Shown piece after piece: positions 1 through 10,933 of a stretch of 64,000 nt of DNA. The notes under the pieces were generated by a model. It saw only the letters and a list, made by a program, of their open reading frames with translations, was not told where the DNA came from and searched no databases. Source of the stretch: Acarospora socialis (taxonomy: Eukaryota; Ascomycota; Lecanoromycetes; Acarosporales; Acarosporaceae); NCBI GenBank assembly GCA_025617375.2, contig JAMYGW020000003.1:3038001-3102000 (forward strand). Direction: 5' to 3'. How positions within the stretch are numbered: position 1 is the first letter of the stretch; every line of letters begins with the position of its first letter. A program made the translations under genes and the position numbers.

Positions 1-1
1 C

Positions 2-892
2 GGCACCTACACCCTCAAATCCGGCCGACGTACGTACTCCAATTCCTCCAAAATAATGCCTCGTTACCCACTCCAGTTCTCACATCTTACGCATCATTGC
101 TGACATTCCTAATCCCCCAGAATCCCCCTACTTCTTCAACGCCGGCTCCTTCCACACCTCCTCCCTCCTCTCCGCCATCTCCACCGCCTACGCCCACACC
201 ATCATCTCCCTCCTCTCTTCCCACCCTTCCATACCAAAACCAGACATCCTCTTCGGGTAAGAGTCCACTATCCTTTGTTTCCCTTTGACGAAATCGGCGC
301 AAACGTCTTTCGGGAGTAGAAACCCCTGCTACTCCTGAGACACTGCTCATGACCCACAGCTTTCATTTCAAGAGAGGCACCGCTGACTGTAGAACACTCC
401 AGCCCAGCCTACAAAGGCATCCCGCTTGCCTGCTCGACACTCCTCGAACTCTACCGTCTCGACCCACAAACCTGGTCCTCCGTCTCCTACAGCTTCAACC
501 GCAAAGAAGCCAAAGACCACGGCGAAGGCGGCGGCATCGTCGGCGCCTCGCTGAAAGGCAAGAACGTCCTAGTCCTCGACGACGTGATCACAGCCGGCAC
601 CGCGATGAGGGAGACAATACAACTGGTGGCCAAGGAAGGGGGGAAGGTAGTGGGATTTGTGGTTGCGCTGGATCGGGTCGAGAAGATGCCCGGGCCGCGA
701 GAGAAAGAGGAAGGGGTGGATGACGGGGAGCCGAGGATGAGCGCTATGGGGCAGATTAGACGCGAGTTTGGCGTGCAGACGGCGAGTATTGTCACGTTGG
801 ACGATCTGATTGCGTTGTTGAGGGGGAAGGGGGATAAGGGGGATATGGAGAGGTTGGAGGATTATAGGAGGAGATATCTGGCTAGTGATTGA
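2..892 (+). CDS. ura5: orotate phosphoribosyltransferase, 5' end outside window
   Basis: Transfers orotate onto PRPP to make OMP in pyrimidine synthesis; cytosolic. Three exon pieces are visible: 2-29, 121-256 and 403-892, joined by introns of 91 and 146 nt in matching phases. The first visible residues are GTYTLKSGR and, after the intron, QSPYFFNAG, the usual N-terminal part of the family. The PRPP-binding loop VLVLDDVITAGTA is intact near the middle of exon 3, followed by MSAMGQIRREFGV and a C-terminal helix ending YLASD. Family proteins are about 225-235 residues, so only some 20-30 residues and the start codon lie upstream of the window. The pieces are in frame and no damage is seen. Confidence 0.95.
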
Positions 893-1784
893 AGAGCAAG
901 AGTGGTTTGGTTGATGGAATACTAAATAGAGGGCAATGGTGTTGTGGGTTTTAGTTCATCGATGAGCTCCACGCTGAAGATACCCGATTATATCAGTCCC
1001 CTAAGAGGTAGTCCAATGGCGCAGCAAAGTAATGCAGTAGCACCCAGAATCTGGCAACAGGTGAAAATCTCAGGTAAACAACGCAATTGAAAATCCATGA
1101 AAGCTAGAGCTCGATTGAGCCATAACCAAATGACATTCTTCAGAACAGATTTGGAACAAGACTCCTGTACATTTTCAGTTCGTACGATTTCGGCTTGAGG
1201 CCGCAGTCTGATGAATTCTACTTAATCGGCTTACTGTCGTTCGTTGGCCCCGTTATCAAATCATTAAATATCAACTATAGAATAAGTCTCTTTAGCCAGA
1301 GCACGACCTACTTTAGCTAACTATCCCGCCAGCATATTCTGCGATAATCTCTGTTTACTTTGTCACATCTATCCACTGACAGTCACAGTAGCCAGCAACG
1401 GCGAAGCCAAGATCAAGATGTTGCAGACATGTTTGTACTCGTACAGGTCCAAGTTTTCGAACGAGAAGTGTCTGATAATACTATCTGCTCTCCAAACGAC
1501 GGGCTACTCATGTCAAAGCACTTACGCTCGCTGATCGAAGGTGTCTATCCACTCAGTTCACTACCATACATGTCACGGCTAGATTAGTGGTTTTTCTACA
1601 CCCAGCACCACCGTCTCTATCTCACCCAATCAATGCCATTTCTTCTAGGACGCCAAGGCCTACTCTCCCTTTCCTCTCTCTGCGCTTCGAAATAGCAAAC
1701 ACTCACACTCACACCCCCTCTTTCTCAACCCCCTCATCCCCCAGCCCTCAATTTCCACCGTCCTCCCTACCTCTCCTCCCAACC
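893..1784. other. intergenic stretch, nothing recognised
   Basis: Holds the 3' flanks of the phosphoribosyltransferase gene and of the converging secreted-protein gene. A 75-codon open frame at 1360-1587 has no signal, domain or good start context. The right end (after 1700) becomes strongly C-rich on this strand. Confidence 0.5.
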
Positions 1785-1830
1785 CTACCCTACCCTACCC
1801 TCCCCTCCCCTCCCCTCCCCACCCACCCCA
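1782..1830. repeat. (CCCTA)n / (CCCCT)n tract, G-rich on minus strand
   Basis: Four CCCTA-like units are followed by about four CCCCT units and CCCACCC. Read on the minus strand this gives more than six runs of GGG or GGGG spaced by 1-2 nt, a classical G-quadruplex pattern. It lies at the 3' end of the minus-strand secreted-protein frame. It differs from the fungal telomere unit (CCCTAA). Confidence 0.7.
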
Positions 1831-2393
1831 TCCCGCCTCCAACCCCCCGCCTCCCCCCTCTCCTCCCCCTCCGCATCCATCCCCACCATCCTCAACCCCG
1901 GCCACCCCGCACACCCACACCACCTCTCGCAGTACCTAATCGCGTACAAAAACCCCCACATATGATCTGTCGGCACGGCATTGTAATCGCACCGGACCTC
2001 CCACCGGCGCGCCGTCTCGACGAATTCGCAGGCGCAGTTGGCCGGCCGCGGCGCGGTGCAGAAGGCGGCGAGCGAGACGAAGATGCGCAGGTCGATGCCC
2101 GCGTCCAGGAGCGGGTGCAGGAAGATGTTGGGCGCCACGTTGGGGGGCCAGGGGCCGTCGCAGATGGGGAGCTGTGCGGGGGAGGGGGAGGGTTAGTGCT
2201 GGGGGTTGTGAAGGGGGGGTGCGTGGGGGGCGAGGGAGGGGAGGAGACGTACAGAGGCGGGGTGGGACCGTGGGGTTAGGGTCAGGGGCGTGACCGGGTT
2301 GGTGTCGGTGGTGGTGGTGGTGGCAGCGGCAGTTGTTGCGATGGCGTGTATGAAAGTCAGGAGAGCTGGTAGTTTGCACCATTTCGCGAACAT
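1785..2393 (-). CDS. small secreted cysteine-rich protein (hypothetical)
   Basis: Function unknown. Exon 1 (2393-2253) starts MFAKWCKLPALLTFIHAIAT, a clear secretion signal, then a Thr-rich stretch. A GTACGT donor and a CACAG acceptor remove 2252-2172 in phase 0, and exon 2 continues LPICDGPWPPN with several cysteines (CTAPRPANCAC, VRCDYN, RYCERWCGC). The Cys spacing suggests a disulfide-bonded extracellular domain of about 90 residues. Downstream of CGC the frame runs into Gly/Arg low complexity coded by the G-rich tract until the stop at 1785; the true end may come earlier through another intron. The start was chosen because it places the hydrophobic segment at the N-terminus. Confidence 0.65.
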
Positions 2394-3689
2394 CTTTCGT
2401 TCTGTCCGAAAGAGAGAGGCAAGCGTCTATCGAATCTGGTCCCGTCACGTCAGCATTCTCTGCTTCAGCCGAAAGTCCAACAGCACCGTCCTCCGCACAC
2501 TTACTGTTTGCTTCACATTATCGTCTTCGATTTTGTGTTGCCATACCGTCCACGCTAATCTGTTAACTTAGACTCGTACTGCCTTAAAGCCACACACGAG
2601 CCCGATAAGGGATACGTCCGAGAGTCAGAGAAAAACCTCATATACGCCACGCACAGTTACATTGCACGACATCAGATTACCTCTCATTAATCCCAACACT
2701 CTTCTCTTTTCCTCTCCGCCATTCTCGGCCGTCACCAAACGCATCCAATCCAAACCCACCGTTTTCCATCAACGATATAACTACCGGTATACTTGTGCGT
2801 GCGCACGTAGGTCCTCCGTGTAACTGCCCGTCTCAGCCTCAACCCCACCATCTAAGCCCTCAGTTCTTCGTCAGCTCTTCCTCGACCCTTCCACTTTCCT
2901 TTCATTTGATTTGCTCCACACGCGTACCAAACCAGTACGCATCTCTCCGAAGCGCGCTTCTAAATCAAACAGTTGGAAACACTTTTTCGTCATGACGTCG
3001 ACATTCCTCTCCCTCAATCTCCACTCCGCCGATTCCATTAATCGCACCTTTCGGACGGGTAGGGCACATCGACAGTGATATATGTGTGGTCCAATCGGAC
3101 CATAGACTCGTGATCTACCGTCCGGAGATCGTTTCATCTTGGTAAGGCGAAATCGTCGGTAAAGGCGCCGTATAGGCGCACTGCCGCTCCAAGGACTCCA
3201 GCCGCGCAACGGGCGACGTTTTGTCGCGCGGCGGGAACGACGTGCTGTTTCCGACGTGGCGGTTAAGTTCGGGAGCGGGAGACGGGAGGCAGGAGGCGGG
3301 ACGAGGGTGAGGAATTGTGGGTCAGGGTCTCCGTCTCAGAGCGATTTCAAGGGAGGTCATAACCTCTGTTTGGGAAATGTCCGGTTTGTTGTTGGATTGC
3401 ATTGTTATCGTCGGAAGTTATGTCCGAGATGGAGAACGACTGTGTCAGTTACTTTTGTTTGAGGAAAATTCAGGTGGGGTGACGAATAGAGTAGTTAGCT
3501 ATGTAGGTGATCTGCCGTACACCAGAGCGCCATGCTTCAGGAAGGAAAGTGAGAAATATAAGTCAGTCATGCTCCACAAGCTCCGTGTCCTTCGCCAGGA
3601 CGAGACAAGACGCTTTTCTTGTTCTCGAGATCAAGTTTCGTCTCCATCGCTGCTTACCTCCCTACCTACGCGCTCACGTGCTCACCCGT
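2394..3689. other. intergenic stretch, nothing recognised
   Basis: Upstream flank of the minus-strand secreted-protein gene and downstream flank of the E2 gene. Several 70-140 codon frames exist on both strands (for example 2871-3209 minus, 3317-3718 plus) but none has a domain, a signal sequence or splice continuity that would support a gene. Confidence 0.5.
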
Positions 3690-4573
3690 TCACGGCTCAC
3701 CCAACAGCCTCGCTGTGATATCACCCATGTACGCTTCTTCGAGCTCATAATCCTCTCCTCCCATCCTATCGATGCCGACAAACTTGAACGCCGATACCAC
3801 CCGGTCCACGTCGAAGCCCATGTTCACAAACCGATCGATCAGGTCTTTGTTATAGCCTTCATATCTATTGTTTCTCACCCAATGAGCATCCAGCACCTTG
3901 CCTTACGCAGTCAGACACTCTGGAAATAGAGAAGAAAACGTACGCAGCCAGCCTCGCCCGTTCTTCCTCCTCTCTCGACCTCTGCTCCCTCTGCCTCGGC
4001 GTCTCGGACGGGATCCCACCGCTCCCTTCGCCCTTTTCCCTCTTCGGTGCCCCGGCGTGTTTATGTGCCCACTCGCGCGCCACACGGTCGAACTCTTTGG
4101 GATTGCGCATCAGCATGCCCGCAACTTCGGCATCTTGCGGGTCTTTCGGTTCGGGCGTGCTGAGCAGCGATTGCAGGGAGAGGAGGGCGGATTTGATGGT
4201 CAGGACCGGCGACCAAGCCGAGGACAGAGTATCGAGGCAGATGGCACCCTTGACGGACACGGACTCGAGGTAAGTAACGGAGTATTCCTGGGTGGGATTA
4301 CTCCGGGCTTACCGTTTGACTGCTCACGTTCGGATGCCACACTTTGGTGTCGAACTTCATTATGGGTGGCCGGAAGGGGTATTCACTTGGTATCCGGATG
4401 TCGATCATGTATGTGCCGCCCTCGTAAGGGGTCCCCGGAGGCCCTTTGAATGAACCCTTCAAATGCGTCAGGTCATCACCGCCTCCGACGGGGTCTGCGT
4501 GGATGTTCGATGTGGTATCGGAATGTATGTCGGCGACTTCTTTCGCGACTCGACGGGTTCGATTGGTCGACAT
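3690..4573 (-). CDS. ubc1: ubiquitin-conjugating enzyme E2 with C-terminal UBA domain (UBC1 / E2-25K type)
   Basis: Accepts ubiquitin from E1 and passes it to E3 ligases, typically extending K48 chains. Exons 4573-4313, 4248-3944 and 3864-3690 join in phases 0 and 2 to give 246 residues. The UBC fold has KGPPGTPYEGG, IPSEYPFRPP, the HPN motif (HPNVSSQT) and the active-site Cys in GAICLDTLSSAWSP. After a charged Glu/Arg-rich linker a UBA domain follows (YEGYNKDLIDRFVNMGFD ... ITARLLGE). The combination and the length slightly above yeast Ubc1 identify the class. Exon 2 uses an AAG acceptor; that choice restores the family sequence exactly (QT|GAICL). Its neighbour is an RBR E3 ligase on the same strand. 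Confidence 0.95.
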
Positions 4574-5405
4574 GTTGGAGATGCTCCGGTCGCTAGATTA
4601 AGGCAGCGTAATGCGGTAGAGTAGAGGGTAATGGTAGATCGAGTATTCAGATTGGGCTGGTAGGGTGGAGATAAGAAGCGGAGCTAGGCGGCAACTGATC
4701 CAAGGCTACGCTTGAGCGAACAGAGCCTCAGCCTATGGTAGCCTTGAGCGGAGCCTCGATTAGAATTGGACGTGCGGAGCAAGTGGAGAGGATAACCACA
4801 GACTTGAGGTCGGTTTCCTGAGGATGTCTAACACTATAACAGACAACCCGTTGTATCCGAAGGACCGGCGGTGAGTATGACGGCCCACTACTCGGGCTTC
4901 GATGATGGGAAAAGCAAATTTGAGCTCGAGGTAATCGGAGACAAAGCCAAAATATTAGAATTATCTGGTGAGGTTTGATATGTGGTGAATTGAACAGAAG
5001 GATAAGATATTGACTCGGCGTAGATGATAGCTGGCAGCGGTGGACTTACGTAGCTGTGTTGCTGGTCAGTTGCTGTGAGTTAGATAATTTGTTAGGCACC
5101 TTTGACGTGTTTGCAAACCGCTGGCGGTCAGCTCGTTCGCCCAATCAGAGACGCTATACGTTTATGTATGTTGACTTTGGAGTATACCTTAGCTAGATTG
5201 CTCCGCAGTAGTGAACAAGTGCCTCAACAGTGACTCAGACTACTAGTCAGAAATGAGAAGGACTAAGCTCTGAAGCTTTCAGGATATTACATGGTGAGGG
5301 AGTACAGTAAGGTTTATGACTGTTCGTCCATCGTGCATCGTTTGCTAGATATGAATAGAGGAAGAGCTCCCCTATGAATCATTATGTATCAAGATAATCT
5401 ACCAC
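4574..5405. other. intergenic stretch, E2 promoter and RBR 3' flank
   Basis: About 830 bp between two minus-strand genes. No open frame with coding character, repeat or RNA gene was seen. Confidence 0.5.
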
Positions 5406-7783
5406 TTACGTCTCCTGTGTCTGAGACTCCGTATTACTGTCCGAATACGTGTCGATGTTCCCACCCGTCTGCATTAAGCGCCTCTGGTCCGCTTCAAGCA
5501 TCCTTCTGCGCTCATCTACCAGAGTATCGAACCACATCCGATCAGCAAAGACCTCTCTTGCAACGTTCTCCGCGTTCCTCAACTCTGTCTCTACTGTCGA
5601 GTCTCGTGCTTGCAGTAGGGAGGTCTCCAGATCTTCGGTCTCTTTAGCTTGACGTCTACGCGTTTCTTCCATAGCAAGGCGCAATCGACCATTGAAGTCC
5701 TCCCGTTCTTCAAGTTGTGCTTTCTTGATCTTCTCGATCATAGCAGCCTGTCTGGCTTCGCGGTTCGACTTGTTGCGTAAATGTATTTGGAGGGCAAGGA
5801 ACAACTCGTCTTCTTCTTCCTCGTGCCGTGTCTCCATGTCGTGCAAGGCCATCTGGTGCTCGACGTTCAACTGTTGCATGGATTCTTGGTTCGTCTTGTT
5901 CAATGTCGATTTCTCAAGAGCCAATTTGGCATCAAAGCCCAGTTGACTAGCTATCATGTTTTCTTTAGCTTTCTTCATCTCTGTCTCGTGACGTCTGCAC
6001 AGTGATTTTTGTTGTGAGCAGTGGAGCGCTTCGAGGATGGCTTGCAGGTCGACGAAGCGTCGATTGATAGCCGTCACTCTTTCTTCCTCTTCGAGTCTGG
6101 CAGCTTCGGCTTCCACCGCCAAGCGTTGCGTTTCTGCTTCCTGTCTGAGACTCTCCTGCCGTTCCGCTTCCTCGGCTTCTCTGCGTTCGGCTTCCTCGAC
6201 GGCACGAATAGCAGCAGCGACCTCCGCTTCTTCGGCTCTGGCGGCTTCATCTTCGGCTCGTGTTTGTTCGCGGATGCGCTGTCTCCGTTGTGCTTGGTCG
6301 ATTTCCGTGCAATGACAGGTTTTCCAGATAGCACCACAAGTGTAGCTGTACAACGTCTCAATATCTGACACCAGAAAGTTGCCGGCGAATCAACATACCA
6401 AAACTCTGCTCTGCATTTACAGGTAATATGCCTGCAACCGACTGTAAGCTCTACCATCGCCCGGCAATTGTAGCATCTTCTCCATCCCGCGCGTTCAGCC
6501 TCCTCGAGTGTCGCCTCCAACCCAAAGTCCTGCGGACAGTCTTCATGGTCGGCGTGCTCCGCTGCTCGACACGTCGGACAGATCCTGACCCTACAGTGGG
6601 GACATTTGAATGAACCGGCAGAGACCAACAATCTGCTTGGATCGATCCATTTGGCGCATCGTGTTGACGGACAGTACCATCTCTCGCCGGCGGGAACGGC
6701 GAACTCCTTGGCTTTCTGCTTAAAGATTGTTTTCAAATCTAGCCGAACGTTGGAATGGATTAGCTTGGCCGGAATCTCTTGCAGACAACATCTAGGTGGG
6801 AAGAGATTTTCGTTCTGCAACGCAGTGCTGACGAGCTGTGAGAAACATGAGGCGCAGTATTTGTGTAGGCAGGCAAGAGTGACGAGTTTACTATTCGACA
6901 TCTCCTCCAAGCAGCTAGCACATTCTCTAGAAGTCAGGGTTAGCCCTGGTCAATCTTAGACTGATACAAACGTAGAGCTTTACCCTTCGTTTGACAATTC
7001 TTTCGGAATTGCTTTCTCATGCGCAACTACCTGGTCATATGCAATTGCTGGTTTGGACTTCTTCAGGCCTTTACGTCTCCGCCACCAGCTCTGTGGTTTC
7101 TCGCCCTCCTCGTAGGTCATAATCCAGCCCAAGGGACCCATTGTCACTTTTGGTAGTCCCGGTGTGCGCTGGACCGGAATTATCTGCGGGTTGGGCTCAG
7201 CTGTTAGGCTCATCGAAGAGACCGAACTGACCGACGATCGAGCCAAGGTTCCTTCGCTGTCCGTACCGTAAGATGTCAAGGAGGTATCTGAGGCTCCGGC
7301 AGTTGCACGTGTAGATATTCCATGGCTTCTGTTGGCCGTGTTCGGCTCAGTGTCGAGTTCGAGTCTAACACTCTGAGCAACATTCCCGTTGTTGAGGTTT
7401 TGCGAGACGTCTGGGTCAGTTGAGTCGACTTCGGGAGATCGATGTTTGTCCAGAGAAGCGGTGATGATCCTTTGGATCTCCAGGGGAGTGCCGGCCTGTA
7501 CCATCTCCAGCTCCTTCGGCATCTCGTAGTCGCGCCATTGGGTTTGATCTATCTTCTGTGCGTCTACGCCTTCGAACGAGCTAATTGGTGTCCAGGCCGA
7601 AACTCGACGTTCACTCAAGTCCTGCGAGAAGCGATGCGCAGACATCGGGCGCTCTCCGTCGCCAGCAACCGTACGAGGGGTCCTGCTCAGGTACGAGTAT
7701 CTCGGGCACGGTGACTTGATGGTGTTTCCGCTCAATGGCTGATCAGTTACGGCTGTCAAGCCTGACATCACGCCGTCGACCAT
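5406..7783 (-). CDS. RBR (RING1-IBR-RING2) E3 ubiquitin ligase with long coiled-coil tail
   Basis: Probable RING-in-between-RING ligase that forms a thioester with ubiquitin before transfer. Exons 7783-6984, 6926-6399 and 6345-5406 join in phase 2 to give 755 residues. Residues 1-266 are Ser/Pro-rich and probably disordered. RING1 begins at the exon 1/2 junction (ECASC ... CLHKYCASCF), the IBR follows (RWYCPSTRCAKWI ... FKCPHCRVRICPTC) and RING2 spans the exon 2/3 junction (CYNCRAMVEL ... CKCRAEF-CYTCGAIWKTCHC), so the supposed catalytic Cys region is built by splicing. The last 310 residues are Glu/Ala/Arg-rich coiled coil, much longer than in common RBR proteins, and end in a Ser/Thr-rich tail. 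The start is the first ATG after an in-frame stop. Confidence 0.88.
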
Positions 7784-9005
7784 AACGTAAATACACCGGA
7801 TTAATCAAGGAAGAACGAGAACGATTCATAACGGAAAAGGGACAGACATAACAATTGCCCTGATGTCAACCACATAATAAGGGCAACGACAAAGAGAAAA
7901 TAGTAGAGACAGCCTCGCAAGGCACTGCTCACCATGGCCCCAAATTGTGAACGCCGGTGAGTTCATTCAGCCTCCTCGGTGACAACTAGTTTCAATTGGC
8001 GCCATGCAACTGAAACAGGTCGAGCCACGAAGTAGAGTGCCTCAGGCATAGGTAATTCACAGTGAGCCTCATTACGGCCGGATTGATGTCAGGAGCAGAC
8101 AGTGCGCATTGGAGACAAGATTGGCGTGAGATCCCTTGTTCCGTTTTAAGTCAGCTAAATGCATAAGAAGACGTATTGGGACATGCACGACGACAGGAAT
8201 GATAACGATGAGCTAGCAATTCTGCCAGGTAGGGTACCTAGGTAGGTAGAGACACATGTTGAGCAGCGGGCCGCAGGTTTTGACTTCAGCACGGAGGTCG
8301 GTGCTGCAGCAGCGGTTGGTAGATTCAACAGGCATAACGGCGATGTCTGAAAGAGATCGTAACGAATCGCGACCCATACCCACCATCGGCGTTCTTCGAC
8401 CCCTTTGGACAGCCCAAGGCGGTGTAATATTATATGCAGGAAAAACGTGGGGCTTGGCATCTATCAAGTCAGACGCCTGGGGATCAAGCACCTACGAAAG
8501 TACTATAGTCATACTACACTTCAGTCATACCACAGGCCTTTACTCACCTCACCTTACTTCACCTTGCGGTGCGCCTTGCAACCGAGGTTGCGGCAGGCTG
8601 TGCTCTGCATCGCCAATGTTGAGTAATCGCAGGCTCGGCTAGTCTCCGACAACCTGGAACGCTACTCGTATTAGCGAATGGGCATATCAAGTTGATAAGG
8701 TACTGCGCATCTTGAAGCACTCAACTGATACTTAAAGGTAGGTATTATCGTCTTGTGAGAGGTGGAATGAAATACGAGGTATGTCACACAACTTCTGCGG
8801 GCAGTGTCTCAAGACACGTTGGAGAAGTCGTGACGATACATCCCTGAATCGGCTAGGCCGACCGTCCAACCGTCCAACCCTGCACTCGGACAATGTGATA
8901 CCTTTTGGTAAAGTCTTCTCTGATCAGCCCAAGGACTAGATACAACTTGGCCCAACTCAGAGAGCGCTTTCCGCCTTCTGGAGTCCTTCAGAAGCAGAAC
9001 ATGCT
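7784..9005. other. intergenic stretch, nothing recognised
   Basis: Promoter side of the RBR gene and downstream side of the reductase gene. Frames at 8155-8642 on both strands lack domains. A GGTACCTAGGTAGGTAG microrepeat of the type found elsewhere in the window occurs near 8228-8247. Confidence 0.5.
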
Positions 9006-10148
9006 CTAGGCCGCTTTTTTCGACGCACCCACACTCCCACTAAGCTTCCATAGCTTGAACATGCGACGGAAGATCATGTCCTGTGGGAGAGCGTCAGCAA
9101 TTACTCGATATCCGCAACTCAAAGCGGAGCAGCCAACCCAGATCCCTCTCGGCGCGAAGCTGTCGAGAAACCAAACCAGCCAGCTCCGGTTCCCCTCCCA
9201 CACCCACTTCCTCCCACCCCTCAACACTTGACCGGCTACCCTTCGCGCATAATCCTCGTTGTCCATCGCGCCCTCCTGACTGTGTTTCTGCCTCCTGTCG
9301 TAGTCCTCCCGGATGGCCTCGTAGTAACTTCCTTCCGGCAAGCTCCGCTCCGTTCGCGCGATCCGGCTCTGGACTCCGCCGGTGACGATGGTAATGACGG
9401 ATACGCCAAACGGCGCCAGCTCAACGCGAAGAGTGTTGCTATAAGCGTGGAGAGCTGCCTTGGAGGCGTTGTAGACCGAGCCAAAGACGTAAGGGATCAC
9501 TCCTGCCAGCGACCCGATCTGGACGATCGTCCCTTTCGATCTGATGAGCAACGGGGCGAAAGCCTGGCAGATGCGCATCACCGCAAACACGTTGACTTCG
9601 AACGTCTGTTGCACTTGGTCGAAGTCGACATCGAGCGCCGGAACCGTGTAATCTGGGGCGATTCGATCTTCGTCAGCATTGCAGGCGAGTCATCTAGTTT
9701 CATCCCGTGTGGCACTCGTACTCCTGCCCGCATTGTTGACCAAGAAATCCAAACCCCCACCAGTCAATTGCTCGATGTCCTCCCTACATCGTGTGATGCT
9801 GTCCGGTCTGTCGACTTCCAGGCTGAGGGTCTCGATGCCAAGGCTATTCAGATCGGCGACGGAGTCCTTGCTACGGGCGGTAGCAAAGACGCGAAGCCCT
9901 GTTACAAATATACCATCAGAATCGGGCCTGAAACTTAAAGAAAATATGTACGGTGGGAAGTGCTCGAGGGTGGCAAAGAGGTACCTCTGGAGTGGAACTC
10001 TCGCGCGAGAGCATGACCAATGCCTCCCGGGCTGCATCTTTTGTGTTTTGAGACGGGATCAGTTTATGTTGCGCTTATACTGTCTGTAGTTGAGGGCTGA
10101 ATGGCCTACCCACCCAGTGATCAGGATTGATTTCCGTGTATCAGCCAT
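9006..10148 (-). CDS. short-chain dehydrogenase/reductase, AYR1-like
   Basis: Classical SDR, most like fungal NADPH-dependent 1-acyldihydroxyacetone-phosphate reductase (lipid droplet/ER); substrate is inferred only. Exon 1 starts MADTRKSILITG at 10148 and splices in phase 2 to CSPGGIGHALAREFHSR, completing the TGxxxGIG nucleotide loop. Further exons carry LRVFATARS, LDFLVNNAG, RNYTVPALDVDFDQ, the catalytic Ser in QIGSLAG, and YNASKAALHAYSNTLRVE with catalytic Tyr and Lys. The C-terminus has FLDSFAPRGIW spliced to DMIFRRMFKLWKL, a membrane-leaning tail typical of AYR1 relatives. The last intron is 57 nt, stop-free and in frame, so retention would insert 19 residues. Divergently arranged with the carbonic anhydrase gene, 785 bp apart. 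Confidence 0.85.
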
Positions 10149-10933
10149 GTGCCCTCTGAAGCATGTAAGCACGTCCAATCCGGACCACGAGGGAAGTCGA
10201 GGCGTACTGTACCTTAGACACAAGCCTTCATCAGTAGGTGTCACGCAGGTGTAAGGTTGTTAGCGGCCACTAAACCTCTATCGATAACCGTGCAGCAAAA
10301 CATCTCCCGAGAGGTCGATCTCTTTCGCTAAAACCAAAGCTGGGGAGCAGATGAGATCTCGGCGCTTGTACGGACGTTTGGGTCGGGTGTTGCCCTGCTT
10401 GTATAAGAAAGGTTATGTAGGTAGTATTCAGGTATGACTACTAACCTCCTCACTCGCTTCACACGGACATTCTGACATCGGTTGTCACAGTCACTTTGGT
10501 GTCTACGTACGGAGATCGACGAGCGAAACCCGTCCCTGGCCTTCGCAAGCCGCCCTGTGACTGGATATAGCGCTGGCTGGCGCGCTACCCGTGATATCGT
10601 CCAATGCTCTTGTGCCGGCTTCGAGATCCCACAGCCCCGTGGGGGTTACAGAGTGAGGCCCGTGCCAGTGAATAATCTACACACTACAACTTGCACACAA
10701 GGGGTTCGTTGCTGATCGTCATTATGACTGTCCTGTGGAAGCCATAGGGCCGCTACTCTGGCTCCGGATTCTTTCGCTTACCTTATGGTTTGGAGTCGAA
10801 GTTGCGAAGGACCCTGAGATATCTATAAAGGCTTCACTTTCAGCTGTGTGGTTTTGTCTCCAGCACCGACTACTATCTTCAGGAGCGCCACCCACAACTC
10901 AGAAGTTGAACCGAACTGTAGCAGATTGAAGTT
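10149..10933. promoter_or_regulatory. divergent promoter region, reductase / carbonic anhydrase
   Basis: 785 bp between two divergent start codons. ATCTATAAAG at 10821-10830 is a TATA-like box 105-110 bp before the carbonic anhydrase ATG; the same ten bases precede the Cys-rich gene at 56221. No coding feature is supported. Confidence 0.45.

Noticed and set aside
1782-1800. CCCTACCCTA run as an internal telomere repeat
   Set aside because: Unit is CCCTA, not CCCTAA, and it merges into CCCCT; it is a low-complexity tract within a gene end.
8155-8642. Overlapping 100-128 codon frames on both strands
   Set aside because: No domain, no splice continuity, no coding-like composition; treated as intergenic.
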